DNA of 47,398 nucleotides from an uncultured Muribaculaceae bacterium (GCA_910584125.1 CAJTXU010000023.1:1-47398), one strand, 5' to 3'; positions 7,231 through 16,356 are shown, counted from the first letter of the stretch. Numbers and translations: made by a program. Notes: generated by a model not told the origin, from the sequence alone.

Positions 7231-8736
7231 CTATTTGTTGTAGATGAAGATGGGCTCCGACTCACGGTTCATGCGGTCGAGCGCGGTGATGGCGAACGTC
7301 AGTCCGCGTTCCGGATCGACCTTGACGCGCGTCATCGGCGTCATGGCCACAATGGCCTGCGGGTCGTCGAGGTCCTGGGTCTCGCCGGGGAAGAACTCGT
7401 AGACCACATATTTCACGACATCCCTCTCGTCGGCAGTATGCCCGTTGCGCGGCGCCTTCCATACGAGATATGTGTCCTTGCCGTCGCGTTCGATCTTGAG
7501 GTCGGTCACACCCCGTGGGCGCTTGCCCGTGTCGCCGTATGCCGGCGGAAGCGCTATCGTGCTCTGATATTTCATGGCCAGCGAGTCGGCCGCCCCCTTG
7601 TAGTTGCCCGTGACCCAATATCCGTGCCACCACACGTTGCCCTTGACGTTGGGCAGGCGGCGCGTCATACGGACCTTCGTGTCGAGCTCGTTGCGGTCTT
7701 TGTTGCCCGGGTCGGGCACCGACATGGTGCGCTGCACGTCCTGGCCGATATAGAGGTCGGAGTTGTGCACATTGTCGTTCCACCACTGCACGAGCTTGCG
7801 GCTCGGCGCGGCCTTCGTGTCGAGATTCCAGTAAAGCTGGGGCACGAGGTAGTCGACCCAGCCATTCCGGTCCCACAGCAGCACGTCGGCATATAGGTCG
7901 TCATAGTTCTGCAGCCCGGAGCTCTCGCTGCCCCGGCGGTCGCTGGTCTTGTTGCGCCAGATGCCGAACGGACTGACGCCGAACCTCACCCAAGGCTTCT
8001 TATCCTTGATCGTGGTGTGGATCTGCTCGATGAGCAGGTCGACGTTGTGGCGCCGCCAGTCGCCCCGGTTCATCCCCTTGCCGAATCTGGCGTAGCTCTT
8101 GTCGTCGGGAATCGGCTTGCCCTTGACGGGGTAGGGATAGAAATAGTCGTCGATGTGGATGCCGTCGACGTCATAGCGGTCGAGAATGTCGCCGATCACC
8201 TCGCAGATGAAGTCGCGGTTCTCCTGATAGGCGGGGTCGAAGAGCACCTGGCCGTTGTAGCGGAAGAAGCGTTCGGGGTGTTTGTTTGACATATGCGAGG
8301 CCGGTAGCACCTCCTTGGCCGTCGAGGTGACGCGATAGGGGTTGAGCCATGCGTGGAACTCCATGCCGCGGCGGTGGGCCTCCTCTATGGCGTATTCCAT
8401 GGGGTCCCACATAGGCGAGGGGGCCTTGCCGCGCTTGCCTGTGAGCCAGGATGTCCAGGGCTCGAGCTCCGACTTATACATGGCGTCGGCCGTGGGCCTG
8501 ACCTGGAATATGACGACGTTGCAGCCCGCGTTCTGCAGCTTGTCGAACTGGTCGCGGATGTAGGCCTTGGCCTGCTCGGTGGTCTTGTCCTGCCACTGGC
8601 TCTGGCCAATGACGTGCAGCCATGCGCCGCGGAATTCCCGCTTGGGGTTGGCCGACTGCGCGTACGCGCCGCATATTGCCGACGAAGCGGCGAAAAAAGT
8701 GAGGAGGAGGTAGAGGAGCGTAAAGTTCTTTTTCAT
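7231..8736 (-). CDS. Secreted glycoside hydrolase-like GHL10 (DUF187/family 10 glycosylhydrolase)
   Basis: Starting at the ATG at 8736 the protein has 501 residues. It opens with a signal peptide (MKKNFTLLYLLLTFFAASSA, cleavage likely after AYA near residue 26), followed by the GHL10 barrel: REFRGAWLHV, AGCNVVIFQVRPTADAMY, HAWLNPYRVT, DVDGIHIDDYFYPY and GVSPFGIWRN are all family landmarks. The acidic IDDYFYPYP segment likely lies in the active site. The C-terminal 110 residues look like a fibronectin III-type domain. The family is thought to act on cell-wall or polysaccharide substrates, but the substrate is not settled. The ATG overlaps the stop of the DUF2400 gene by four bases, making this the last gene of the glyS operon. 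Confidence 0.88.
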   Translation of the reverse strand: MKKNFTLLYLLLTFFAASSAICGAYAQSANPKREFRGAWLHVIGQSQWQDKTTEQAKAYIRDQFDKLQNAGCNVVIFQVRPTADAMYKSELEPWTSWLTGKRGKAPSPMWDPMEYAIEEAHRRGMEFHAWLNPYRVTSTAKEVLPASHMSNKHPERFFRYNGQVLFDPAYQENRDFICEVIGDILDRYDVDGIHIDDYFYPYPVKGKPIPDDKSYARFGKGMNRGDWRRHNVDLLIEQIHTTIKDKKPWVRFGVSPFGIWRNKTSDRRGSESSGLQNYDDLYADVLLWDRNGWVDYLVPQLYWNLDTKAAPSRKLVQWWNDNVHNSDLYIGQDVQRTMSVPDPGNKDRNELDTKVRMTRRLPNVKGNVWWHGYWVTGNYKGAADSLAMKYQSTIALPPAYGDTGKRPRGVTDLKIERDGKDTYLVWKAPRNGHTADERDVVKYVVYEFFPGETQDLDDPQAIVAMTPMTRVKVDPERGLTFAITALDRMNRESEPIFIYNK

Positions 8737-9560
8737 CGGTTTTGGTCGAAATGAGTATCTGTCGGGAGGGCCTTCAGCCGGCCTAGTGCTTCGTCGGCAC
8801 GGTCCTGCACGCCGATCCCGAATAGGGCGAAATCGAGCAGGGCGGGGTCGTCGGGCCTGATGTCGCGCATGCGTTCGGTGAGGAGCTCGACGCTGCGGCG
8901 GTCGTTGGCCTTGCGGTCGAGGAGTCCGAGCGCGCGGGCCGTGTTGCCCGAATGCACGTCGAGCGGGATGAAGAGCCGGCTCTTGGGGATGCTGCTCCAC
9001 ACGCCGATGTCGACGATGCCGTCGTCGCGCACGAGCCATCTGAGGGCCATGTTCAGACGTTTTAACGCCGTGGAGCGCAGGTTTGTTGGGATGCACTGCG
9101 GGCTAACCGCCCCTGAATTGGCGTCGCATGCGATTTTCTGCAGCTCAGCGGCCAGATGCCATGCCGGCGCCGGGGTGTCGGCCGCGCCGATCGAGCGCGC
9201 GAAGGCGTCAAGGCTGCCGTGGGCCTTGTAGACGGGGCGCAGGCCGCGCAGATACCACTGGAGGTCGCGGGCGAAGAACGTGCGGTGCAGGTTGCGGCCC
9301 GGATCGAGGTCTTCATATCCCTCCTCCATCATATAGCGGTAGGGCTCATGGCCCATGAGGTCGAGGATGCGCTCTGCGTCGCGCCTTATCATCGCGCGTC
9401 GCCCCCACGAGATCGCGGACGTCACGAGGGCCGTAACCTCTATGTCCTGCAATGTCGAGAAACGGCGAGGAAACTGCACAGGATCCTCGCCGATAAATTC
9501 AGGACGGTTGATTCTTTCGGCCTCCTCGAGCAGAAGGCGGTCGATCTGTTCACGGTCCAT
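8733..9560 (-). CDS. TIGR02757 / DUF2400 family protein
   Basis: The 275-residue protein matches the Bacteroidetes-type TIGR02757 (DUF2400) family: RPEFIGEDPVQFPRRF near the N-terminus, ISWGRRAMI, and the C-terminal SRLFIPLDVHSGNTARALGLL with LDFALFGIGV. The conserved central motifs suggest a helical fold related to HhH DNA-repair glycosylases, but no function has been shown to my knowledge. The start chosen is the ATG at 9560, which shares one base with the preceding gene's stop (TGATG); a GTG one codon earlier is also possible. Both ends overlap neighbours, so it is translationally coupled in the operon. Confidence 0.88.
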   Translation of the reverse strand: MDREQIDRLLLEEAERINRPEFIGEDPVQFPRRFSTLQDIEVTALVTSAISWGRRAMIRRDAERILDLMGHEPYRYMMEEGYEDLDPGRNLHRTFFARDLQWYLRGLRPVYKAHGSLDAFARSIGAADTPAPAWHLAAELQKIACDANSGAVSPQCIPTNLRSTALKRLNMALRWLVRDDGIVDIGVWSSIPKSRLFIPLDVHSGNTARALGLLDRKANDRRSVELLTERMRDIRPDDPALLDFALFGIGVQDRADEALGRLKALPTDTHFDQNR

Positions 9561-9901
9561 CACTGTCTGTCTCTGTAGCGTTCAAGTTCGCGGGCCACAT
9601 CGGGGCTCACGGTGCGTATAGTCGAAATGAAAGCCGAGTCGTAGGCCGCGCGGCATTTGGGCAGCGAGTCGTAGGGCGCCCTTGCCGAGGCGGCCTCCAC
9701 GAGATGCTGCTGCAGGGCCAGGGTGTCGTTCCACTGCTGCGAGACGAACTTGCGGGCGGCCTCGCGCCCGGCGTTGTGGGCCTGTTCGATCTGCTGCGCG
9801 CTTTCGCTGACGCCTCCCTCGCTTTTCGAAGAGCAGCCGGCGGCCGCGAGAGCGACCGCCAGCGCCGTCATATAGATCGCTGTCTTCTTCATCATTGTCA
9901 T
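9560..9901 (-). CDS. Small predicted lipoprotein
   Basis: A protein of up to 113 residues with a lipoprotein signal: basic start (MMKKTA), hydrophobic stretch and the lipobox AAAGCSS, with the acylated Cys about 23 residues in. The mature part is about 90 residues, helical and polar (EQAHNAGREAARKFVSQQWND), ending ELERYRDRQ. The ATG at 9901 overlaps the stop of the S9 peptidase; ATGs at 9895 and 9892 are equally good starts. I do not recognise the family. Being sandwiched by overlapping genes, it is certainly translated with the operon. It presumably sits in the periplasm or on a membrane surface. Confidence 0.75.
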   Translation of the reverse strand: MTMMKKTAIYMTALAVALAAAGCSSKSEGGVSESAQQIEQAHNAGREAARKFVSQQWNDTLALQQHLVEAASARAPYDSLPKCRAAYDSAFISTIRTVSPDVARELERYRDRQ

Positions 9902-12432
9902 TTATAGAGGCTGTTCCACCAGCGGGGATCGTCCTGCAGGTATTTGGCGAACCAGGCCATGATCGTGTTCTGCCATGCCAGCTTGTTGTCGAAGCCGGAT
10001 ATCACATGGTTCTCGTCCTGCACGGTGATGAACTCCACGTCGCGGCCCAGAAGCTTGAGGGCGTTGAAGAGCTGGATGCTCTCGCCGATGGGCACGTTGG
10101 TGTCGACCGTGCCGTGCAGCAGCAGCAGCGGCGTGTGGATCTTGTCGGCGTTGAAGAGCGAGCCCTGCTTGGTGAACAGGTCGGGGTCGGTCCAGGGATA
10201 GCTCTTGGCCGCCGCCACGCTGTTGTATGAATATCCCCAGAATCCCTCGCCCCAGTATGAGGTGACGTTTGAGATGCCGGCGTGCGACACGGCGGCGGCG
10301 AAGATGTCGGTCTTCGTCTGGAGATACTGCGTCATGAAGCCGCCGTAGCTTGCGCCGATGCAGCCGATCTTCTTCTCGTCGACAAACTTATGCTCGGCGC
10401 AGAATTTCTTGGTGCCCTCGATGATCTCGTCGGCCGTGCGCTTGCCCCACGCGTTGACGTGGCGGGCCGAGTATTCCTGGCCGTATCCGGTCGTTCCGCT
10501 CGGGTTGAGCACGTAGACCACGTAGTCGCGCGAGGCGAACACCTGCGGGCTGTAGAGGTGGTAGAAAGTGGCGTTCGAGGGCGATGTGCCGCCGTAGTAA
10601 TAGACGATCAGCGGATACTTCTTCGCGGGGTCGAAATCGGGGGGCAGACACATCCAGCCGTCGACCACGGTGCCGTCGGAGGCCGTGAACTTCCAGGGCT
10701 TCATGTTGCCGAACGTTACGTCGTCGAGGGTCTCGGCGAGCGGGTCGGCCACGAGGCGGCTGCGGCCGTTGCGGAGATTGAGCAGATATGCGGCGCCGTC
10801 GTTGGTGAACGAGCCGCCCCAGTAGGCGAGCCAGGTTGTGTCACGTTCGCCCATGCTGAAATCCCTGACGTAGGGGAGCTCGGAGTTGAGGCGTGTGATC
10901 TTGCCGCTCTTGGGGTCGAGCATGAAGACGCGGCGTTCGAAGCCTTCCTCTGCGAGGAAATAGATGATGCCGTCGCCGTCGTTCCACATTGCGGTGCCGG
11001 GCTCGATCGAGGGGTCGAAGTCGCGTGTCATGGCGCGGACGTCGCCGGAGGCGATGTCGAGGATGAAGCCCTGGCCGTCGAAGTCGTTGCCGAGCTCATG
11101 GTCGCCGTAGTTGGCGCCGATGCCGTTGAAGCTGTTGGGGCCGGCGGTGATGAAGACCTGGCGGCCGTCGGGCGAGTAGGAGGCGCCGGTGAGCGTGCCG
11201 TCGAAGTCGCGCAGCAGGGTGTCGCAACGCAGCGTGCCGAGATCCAGCTGGCTGAGCGTGGTCAGGTAGAAGGGGTAGCGGTCGGGCGTCTGGCGCGAGG
11301 AGCTGATGATCATCTTCGAGCCGTCCTTGGTGAAGCTGTAGATGTAGGTCGAGCCGCCGCCGTAGGTGAGCGGTGTTGTGACGTGGCTGCGCAGGTCGTA
11401 GCGCATGATGTACATGCGGTCGGCGTCGCCCGGGATGCGGTCGTCGGGTGCGCTGTAACGGTGCATCGGGCCGCTCTGCTTGTCGGCCTCGACGTTCTTG
11501 TAGTAGAGCAGATATTTCAGGTCGGGTGTGAAATTGAAGTCCTTGTCGGGGATGCCGCGTGCCATGAGCGTGGTCTTCATCGAGGGGACGTCGGTGCGGT
11601 AGACGTCATGACGGCCGTCGCGTTCGGTGGTGAAGTAGAAGGCCGGCACAGACGGAAGCCAGCGCGCGCCGGTGTTGATGTTCTCCGACAGGACCTTGCC
11701 CGAGGCTGTCTCCGACAATGTGGCGCGCCACACGGTCTCCTTGGCCGAGAGGACCTCGCGGGTGAGCGTGATCAGATACTTCCCGTCGTCCGACAGCTCC
11801 ATCGACGCAGTCCGCTCGCCGATCATCGTCGTGAGCGGGGAGACTCGTCTCGACTGAGCCGGGGCGGCTGTCACCTCCACATCCTTGAACTCGTCGGCGG
11901 GCACGAACTCGAGTTTGAAATCGGGCGCGCTCTTGTCGTCGGGCATCCCGACCAGGTCGACCGTGATGTCATAGTCGGCCTCGGGGTTGAGGTCGAGCGT
12001 CGTCTCGGCGTCCTGGGGCAGCGAGTCGGCGGTCGCTTTCGAGATTTTTTCCTCGCCGTTGACCTTGACCGAAGCTCGCGACGTGGAGTTGAGCACGAGG
12101 CGTCCCTTGACGAATCTCGGAGCGCGCAGGCGCGTTGTGAACGTGTGCAGCATCGGCACGTCGGCCGGGCCGACGAGTCTGAGGCGTCCGGCCGTGTCGG
12201 GCACCATCGTGGTCCATCCCGCGGCCTCGGCGTCGGGCAGGATCGCGCGGGCCTTGAGCAGGTCTTCGGCCTTGAAGGGGTTTTCTTTCTGAAGCGAGTC
12301 GGGGCCTATGGGAGTGAAGAGCTTTTCCGCCGGCGCCACCTTGAATTCTCTGAAAGTGTAGGCCGACGCCAGAAGCGCGCTGGCCGCCAAGGCTCCTCCG
12401 AGCATGAGGAGCATTCCTGTCCGTCTGTTCAT
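9898..12432 (-). CDS. S9 family prolyl oligopeptidase/DPP-IV-like exported peptidase
   Basis: The 844-residue protein has an N-terminal hydrophobic anchor or signal (about residues 6-25), a long beta-propeller region (about 200-560) and a C-terminal alpha/beta hydrolase domain. The catalytic triad is visible: Ser695 in GASYGGF, Asp777 in HGTVDTNVP and His809 in ENHVI. Enzymes of this family remove dipeptides or cleave after proline in peptides up to about 30 residues and in Bacteroidetes are mostly periplasmic. An extra N-terminal beta domain (about 90-190) resembles the extension of other Bacteroidetes S9 peptidases. It lies 16 bases after the FKBP-like gene and overlaps the lipoprotein gene behind it. 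Confidence 0.92.
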   Translation of the reverse strand: MNRRTGMLLMLGGALAASALLASAYTFREFKVAPAEKLFTPIGPDSLQKENPFKAEDLLKARAILPDAEAAGWTTMVPDTAGRLRLVGPADVPMLHTFTTRLRAPRFVKGRLVLNSTSRASVKVNGEEKISKATADSLPQDAETTLDLNPEADYDITVDLVGMPDDKSAPDFKLEFVPADEFKDVEVTAAPAQSRRVSPLTTMIGERTASMELSDDGKYLITLTREVLSAKETVWRATLSETASGKVLSENINTGARWLPSVPAFYFTTERDGRHDVYRTDVPSMKTTLMARGIPDKDFNFTPDLKYLLYYKNVEADKQSGPMHRYSAPDDRIPGDADRMYIMRYDLRSHVTTPLTYGGGSTYIYSFTKDGSKMIISSSRQTPDRYPFYLTTLSQLDLGTLRCDTLLRDFDGTLTGASYSPDGRQVFITAGPNSFNGIGANYGDHELGNDFDGQGFILDIASGDVRAMTRDFDPSIEPGTAMWNDGDGIIYFLAEEGFERRVFMLDPKSGKITRLNSELPYVRDFSMGERDTTWLAYWGGSFTNDGAAYLLNLRNGRSRLVADPLAETLDDVTFGNMKPWKFTASDGTVVDGWMCLPPDFDPAKKYPLIVYYYGGTSPSNATFYHLYSPQVFASRDYVVYVLNPSGTTGYGQEYSARHVNAWGKRTADEIIEGTKKFCAEHKFVDEKKIGCIGASYGGFMTQYLQTKTDIFAAAVSHAGISNVTSYWGEGFWGYSYNSVAAAKSYPWTDPDLFTKQGSLFNADKIHTPLLLLHGTVDTNVPIGESIQLFNALKLLGRDVEFITVQDENHVISGFDNKLAWQNTIMAWFAKYLQDDPRWWNSLYK

Positions 12433-12448
12433 ATCTGTCTTCGGGGTG

Positions 12449-12985
12449 TTAGTTCAATGGTTTTTCCAACGCCTTGATTCCTTTGATCTTGACGTTGTAT
12501 ATAAGGTTGGTGTAAGGCTTGATGTCGCCGCGGACCTGCGCCCCGTAGCCCGAGGGATACGGGATGATGAGGGTCGCGGAGTCGCCGACGTGCATGGTGG
12601 TCATGGCTATCCACATGCCGACGACATTCTGGTTGGGACGGCTCTGGTAGACGCTGTCTTTCGACATGTACGAGTCGCCCAGACGGTTCCCTTCGATGTC
12701 GAAGAGCTCATACTTGATGTCGAGCGTGGAGTTGGACATGGCCACGAGGCTGTCGGCCGTTAGCGAGCGGTCGTTGTGCCACTTGATGTATACCGAGTTC
12801 TGCGGCGCCCAGTCGGGCACCACGAGCTCGTATTCCGTCGTGTTGAGCGAGGCGAGGTATGCGTCGTTCTGCTCGCGCCAGGCCTCGTAGTCGTCGTGTT
12901 CGCCCTTGATGCATGAGGCGAAAGGCATCGCGGCGAGGCCCGTCAGGAGTATCGCCGCGGCTGTTCTGGTCACTTTCATCCGCAT
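12449..12985 (-). CDS. FKBP-like lipoprotein (putative peptidyl-prolyl isomerase fold)
   Basis: The 178-residue protein (ATG at 12985, or two codons later at 12979) has a lipoprotein signal with lipobox FASC (Cys about residue 25). The C-terminal half follows the FKBP core: VVGMWIAMTTMHVGDSATL, then IIPYPSGYG and a final strand LIYNVKIKGI. These correspond to the FKBP12 segments around Trp59, Tyr82 and the last strand. The usual FD motif of active FKBPs is not evident, so isomerase activity is uncertain. It sits four bases after lemA and 16 bases before the S9 peptidase, suggesting a shared role in envelope protein folding or turnover. Confidence 0.7.
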   Translation of the reverse strand: MRMKVTRTAAAILLTGLAAMPFASCIKGEHDDYEAWREQNDAYLASLNTTEYELVVPDWAPQNSVYIKWHNDRSLTADSLVAMSNSTLDIKYELFDIEGNRLGDSYMSKDSVYQSRPNQNVVGMWIAMTTMHVGDSATLIIPYPSGYGAQVRGDIKPYTNLIYNVKIKGIKALEKPLN

Positions 12986-12989
12986 CGGG

Positions 12990-13577
12990 TTAGAATTTGA
13001 CTTCGGGGGCTTTCTCGGCGCCGGCTTCGGCCTTGAACTGCGGCTTCTCCTTGAATCCGAACCATCCCGCGTAGATGTTGGTGGGGAATTTCTTGATGGC
13101 CGTGTTGTAGTCGCGCACGACTTCCGTGTAGCGCATGCGCTCGGTCGAGATGCGGTTTTCGGTGCCTTCGAGCTGGGCCTGGAGGTTGAGGAAGTTCTCG
13201 TTGGCCTTCAGGTCGGGATAAGCCTCCGTGACGGCGAGCAGCGACTTGAGGGCGCCGGTGAGCTCGTTCTGGGCCTGCTGGAAGCGGGCCAGGTTCTCCT
13301 CGGTGAGGTCGTCGGCGCTGAGCGTGATCGACGTTGCCTTGGCCCGGGCCTCGGTGACCTTTGTCAGGGTCTCCTGCTCATGGGTGGAGTATCCTTTGAC
13401 CGTGTTGACGAGGTTGGGGATGAGGTCGGCGCGGCGCTGGTACTGGTTCTCGACCTGCGCCCAGGCCTGGTCGACTTCCTGTTGCTTCTCGACCAGAGTG
13501 TTGTAGTTGCAAGAGGTCAGGCCGCACATCGCGACCAATGTCACGGCGACCAGCATTATTTTCCTAAGGATTTTCAT
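12990..13577 (-). CDS. lemA: LemA family lipoprotein
   Basis: From the ATG at 13577 the protein has 195 residues; an earlier in-frame ATG at 13598 would overlap glyS and places seven polar residues ahead of the signal peptide. A lipobox LTSC (Cys about residue 23) precedes the typical LemA helices: YNTLVEKQQEVDQAWAQVEN, QYQRRADLIPNLVNTVKGY and the C-terminal YNTAIKKFPTNIYAGWFGF. LemA proteins are membrane-attached helical bundles of unclear function. They are usually followed by TPM-domain genes; here an FKBP-like lipoprotein takes that place. Confidence 0.92.
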   Translation of the reverse strand: MKILRKIMLVAVTLVAMCGLTSCNYNTLVEKQQEVDQAWAQVENQYQRRADLIPNLVNTVKGYSTHEQETLTKVTEARAKATSITLSADDLTEENLARFQQAQNELTGALKSLLAVTEAYPDLKANENFLNLQAQLEGTENRISTERMRYTEVVRDYNTAIKKFPTNIYAGWFGFKEKPQFKAEAGAEKAPEVKF

Positions 13578-13594
13578 ATCTGTCCGGATTAGAG

Positions 13595-15139
13595 TCATAC
13601 GAGTTTGCGCAGCAGCGAGTTGAGGCTCACGCTGTCGCCGAGGATCCGCTGGAGGTCATCGACGTTGACGCGGCTCTGCTCCATCGAGTCGCGCTCGCGC
13701 AGAGTGACGGTGTTGTCTTCGAGGGTCTGGTGGTCGACCGTGATGCAGTAGGGCGTTCCGATGGCGTCCTGACGGCGATAGCGCTTGCCGATAGAGTCCT
13801 TCTCGTCATACTGGCATGTGAAGTCGAAGCGCAGGCGGTGCTGGATCTCGCGGGCCTTCTCGGGGAGGCCGTCTTTCTTGACGAGCGGGAGCACGGCGCA
13901 CTTCACCGGGGCTATCGGGGCCGGGAAATGCAGCACGACGCGGCTGTCGCCGTTGCCGAGGTCCTGGGCCTCGTAGCAGCTGCAGAGCACGGAGAGGAAC
14001 ATCCTGTCGACGCCGATCGACGTCTCGATGACGTAGGGGACGTAGCTCTCGTTGAGCTCGGGGTCGAAATACTGTATCTTCTTGCCCGAGAACTTCTCAT
14101 GCTGCGAGAGGTCGAAGTTGGTGCGGGAGTGTATGCCCTCGACCTCCTTGAAGCCGAACGGCATCTGGAACTCGATGTCGGTGGCAGCGTTGGCGTAGTG
14201 GGCCAGCTTCTCGTGGTCGTGGAAGCGGTATTTCTCGTCGCCCAGGCCCAGGGCCTTGTGCCAGCGCAGACGGGTCTGGCGCCAGTGGTCGAACCATTTG
14301 AGCTCCTCGCCGGGGCGCACGAAGAACTGCATCTCCATCTGCTCGAACTCGCGCATGCGGAAGATGAACTGGCGGGCGACGATCTCGTTGCGGAACGCCT
14401 TGCCTATCTGCGCGATGCCGAAGGGGATGCGCATGCGGCCCGTCTTCTGCACGTTGAGATAGTTGACGAATATTCCCTGCGCCGTCTCGGGGCGCAGATA
14501 GACCTCCATGGCGCCGTCGGCCGTCGAGCCCATCTCGGTCTTGAACATGAGGTTGAACTGGCGCACGTCGGTCCAGTTGCGCGTGCCGCTGATGGGGTCG
14601 ACGATCTCATAGTCGAGGATGATCTGCTTGAGGTCGGCCAGGTCGTTGTCGTTCATCGCCTTGGCGAAGCGTGTGTGCAGCTCGTCGCGCTTGCGGGTGT
14701 GCTCGAGCACGCGGGGATTGGTCTGGCGGAACATCGCCTCGTCGAAGCTGTCGCCGAAGCGCTTGGCCGCCTTGGCCACCTCCTTGTTGATCTTCTCGTC
14801 GAACTTCGCTATCTCGTCTTCGATCAGTACGTCGGCGCGATAGCGCTTCTTCGAGTCCTTGTTGTCAATCAGGGGGTCGTTGAAGGCGTCGACATGACCC
14901 GAGGCTTTCCATATCGTGGGGTGCATGAAGATCGCCGAGTCGATGCCGACGATGTTGTCGTTGAGCATCGTCATCGCCTCCCACCAGTAGCGCTTGATGT
15001 TGTTCTTCAGTTCCACGCCGTTCTGGCCGTAGTCGTATACGGCCGACAGTCCGTCGTAGATTTCACTTGATTGGAACACGAACCCATATTCCTTGGCATG
15101 GGCCACGATTGTCTTGAAAACGTCTTCTTGTTTTGCCAT
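13595..15139 (-). CDS. glyS: Glycine--tRNA ligase (alpha2 class II type)
   Basis: The 514-residue single-chain enzyme charges tRNA-Gly with glycine. It shows the eukaryote-like homodimeric GlyRS architecture rather than the bacterial alpha2-beta2 form: an N-terminal catalytic core starting GFVFQSSEIYDGLSAVYDYG, the LRPETAQGIFVNY segment, motif 2 GKAFRNEIVARQFIFRMREF with EQMEMQFFV, and motif 3 ETSIGVDRMFLSVL, then an anticodon-binding domain from about residue 410. It is the first gene of a seven-gene minus-strand operon, preceded by a promoter at 15190-15221, and ends 17 bases before lemA. The cognate tRNA-Gly(TCC) lies elsewhere in this window (36682-36754). Confidence 0.96.
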   Translation of the reverse strand: MAKQEDVFKTIVAHAKEYGFVFQSSEIYDGLSAVYDYGQNGVELKNNIKRYWWEAMTMLNDNIVGIDSAIFMHPTIWKASGHVDAFNDPLIDNKDSKKRYRADVLIEDEIAKFDEKINKEVAKAAKRFGDSFDEAMFRQTNPRVLEHTRKRDELHTRFAKAMNDNDLADLKQIILDYEIVDPISGTRNWTDVRQFNLMFKTEMGSTADGAMEVYLRPETAQGIFVNYLNVQKTGRMRIPFGIAQIGKAFRNEIVARQFIFRMREFEQMEMQFFVRPGEELKWFDHWRQTRLRWHKALGLGDEKYRFHDHEKLAHYANAATDIEFQMPFGFKEVEGIHSRTNFDLSQHEKFSGKKIQYFDPELNESYVPYVIETSIGVDRMFLSVLCSCYEAQDLGNGDSRVVLHFPAPIAPVKCAVLPLVKKDGLPEKAREIQHRLRFDFTCQYDEKDSIGKRYRRQDAIGTPYCITVDHQTLEDNTVTLRERDSMEQSRVNVDDLQRILGDSVSLNSLLRKLV

Positions 15140-15189
15140 TTTATCTGAGGCTTTATCTTTGTAATATTTGTTTTCGGGTTATCAAACCG

Positions 15190-15221
15190 CAAATTTAACA
15201 AATTTCCTTGAAATATCCTAA
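15190..15221 (-). promoter_or_regulatory. Promoter for the glyS operon
   Basis: On the minus strand TTAG (15221-15218) precedes TAAATTTG (15197-15190) by 20 bases. The -7 element is a perfect TAnnTTTG and the -33 matches three of four bases. The leader would be about 45 bases. Confidence 0.6.
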
Positions 15222-15228
15222 CTTATAT

Positions 15229-16218
15229 TTATATACTGCGGATTCTGCTGCCCGAATCGGCCTGCGGCTCGGAGTGGGCGTGCTCGTGGCGGTATAGCTG
15301 CCAGGAGTTTATCAGGTTGTGCCAGATGCTGTAGAATCCTCCGGTCATGGCCGTGACGGGCGTGAAGAAGGTGTATCCCATCCATATGGCCAGGACGGTG
15401 TTCTTCTGTCCGAACGACTGTCCGGCCGTGATGCGGTCGCCGTATCGGGCGCCGATGCGCCGGCCGAGCCAGAACTGCAGCAGACAGCTCGCGAGCGATA
15501 CGGCCACGAGACCGAGCTCGGTGGCGAGGTCGATCTCGGCGTGCATTATGCTGCGCACGGTGACTGCGATCGCCAGCGCGAGCGCGAAGGCCCAGAGATA
15601 GAACGACAGGTCCTGGAATCTCGATATCCTCGCGGTGAACGCGGGCAGGAACCGGCGCATGGCCATCGCGGCCAGGAGAGGAAGCAGCAGCAGCGGGAAC
15701 ACCTTGCACACTATCAACATCGCCGACCTGAAGACGTTCATGTCGGGATTGGGGTGAACGAAGGGAACCATCGCCGGAATCAGGACCGCCGTCATGAGGT
15801 TGATCAGTATGGTGTAGGTCGTGATCCGGTTGACGTCTCCGCCGAGCTTACGCGTGATGACGGCTCCGGCGGTGGCCGTGGGGCATATCAGGCAGAGCAT
15901 GGCCCCCTCGAGCACGACGCGCAGCCCGCTGTGGGGCATGGCTATGAGCACGCACCCTATGCCGGCGAACAGACCGCACTGTATCAGCAATATCCATCCG
16001 TGCCAGGGGCATAGCCGCAGGTCGCGCGCGTCGATGCGGCAAAATGTCAGGAAAAGCATCGTGAAGATCAGCAGGGGCTGGATGATGCCTATAGCCTTGC
16101 CCACGGCCTCATGCGTCGGGTCGAGGGCGGGGATGCTGACATATATGAAATATCCGGCGATGCCGGAGAGGATGGATATTATCAGGGTCCATTCCTTGAG
16201 AAATCTTACGACATTCAT
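15229..16218 (-). CDS. BASS-family (bile acid:sodium symporter-like) transporter
   Basis: The 329-residue membrane protein has about ten hydrophobic segments. It follows the Bacteroidetes branch of the bile acid:Na+ symporter family: CRIDARDLRLCPWHGW after the second helix, MLCLICPTATAGAVITRKLGG in the middle (crossing region) and SFGQKNTVLAIWMGYTFFTP near the end. The substrate cannot be read from sequence. The start at 16218 is preferred because the predicted transcript begins near 16285, which excludes the longer frame from 16287. The C-terminus is a His/Ser-rich cytoplasmic tail. It ends only about 90 bases from the glyS start but has its own promoter. Confidence 0.85.
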   Translation of the reverse strand: MNVVRFLKEWTLIISILSGIAGYFIYVSIPALDPTHEAVGKAIGIIQPLLIFTMLFLTFCRIDARDLRLCPWHGWILLIQCGLFAGIGCVLIAMPHSGLRVVLEGAMLCLICPTATAGAVITRKLGGDVNRITTYTILINLMTAVLIPAMVPFVHPNPDMNVFRSAMLIVCKVFPLLLLPLLAAMAMRRFLPAFTARISRFQDLSFYLWAFALALAIAVTVRSIMHAEIDLATELGLVAVSLASCLLQFWLGRRIGARYGDRITAGQSFGQKNTVLAIWMGYTFFTPVTAMTGGFYSIWHNLINSWQLYRHEHAHSEPQADSGSRIRSI

Positions 16219-16291
16219 TGCAATCCGATAACAGTCTTCTCTATGTGGGACGACGGCGGGAATAAAAAGTCCGCGCCTGTCAACCAACCTG

Positions 16292-16323
16292 CAAAGTTAG
16301 TCCATCGGCGCGGAATGTGCAAA
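16292..16323 (-). promoter_or_regulatory. Promoter for the BASS-family transporter
   Basis: Minus strand TTTG (16323-16320), 20-base spacer, TAACTTTG (16299-16292): a full match to the Bacteroides consensus. Transcription from about 16285 gives a leader of roughly 67 bases. Confidence 0.75.
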
Positions 16324-16356
16324 AAACGGGTGTTAAATCTTGTTGTCAGGGCCCTG

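Noticed and set aside
10282..12477. A 731-codon plus-strand open frame opposite the S9 peptidase
   Set aside because: It mirrors the codon periodicity of a GC-rich gene; its product is a Val/Ala/Arg/His-rich shadow with no domain, while the minus-strand product has a complete catalytic triad.
13730..15070. A 446-codon plus-strand frame opposite glyS
   Set aside because: Low-complexity Val/Leu/Glu/His shadow of glyS with no recognisable motif.
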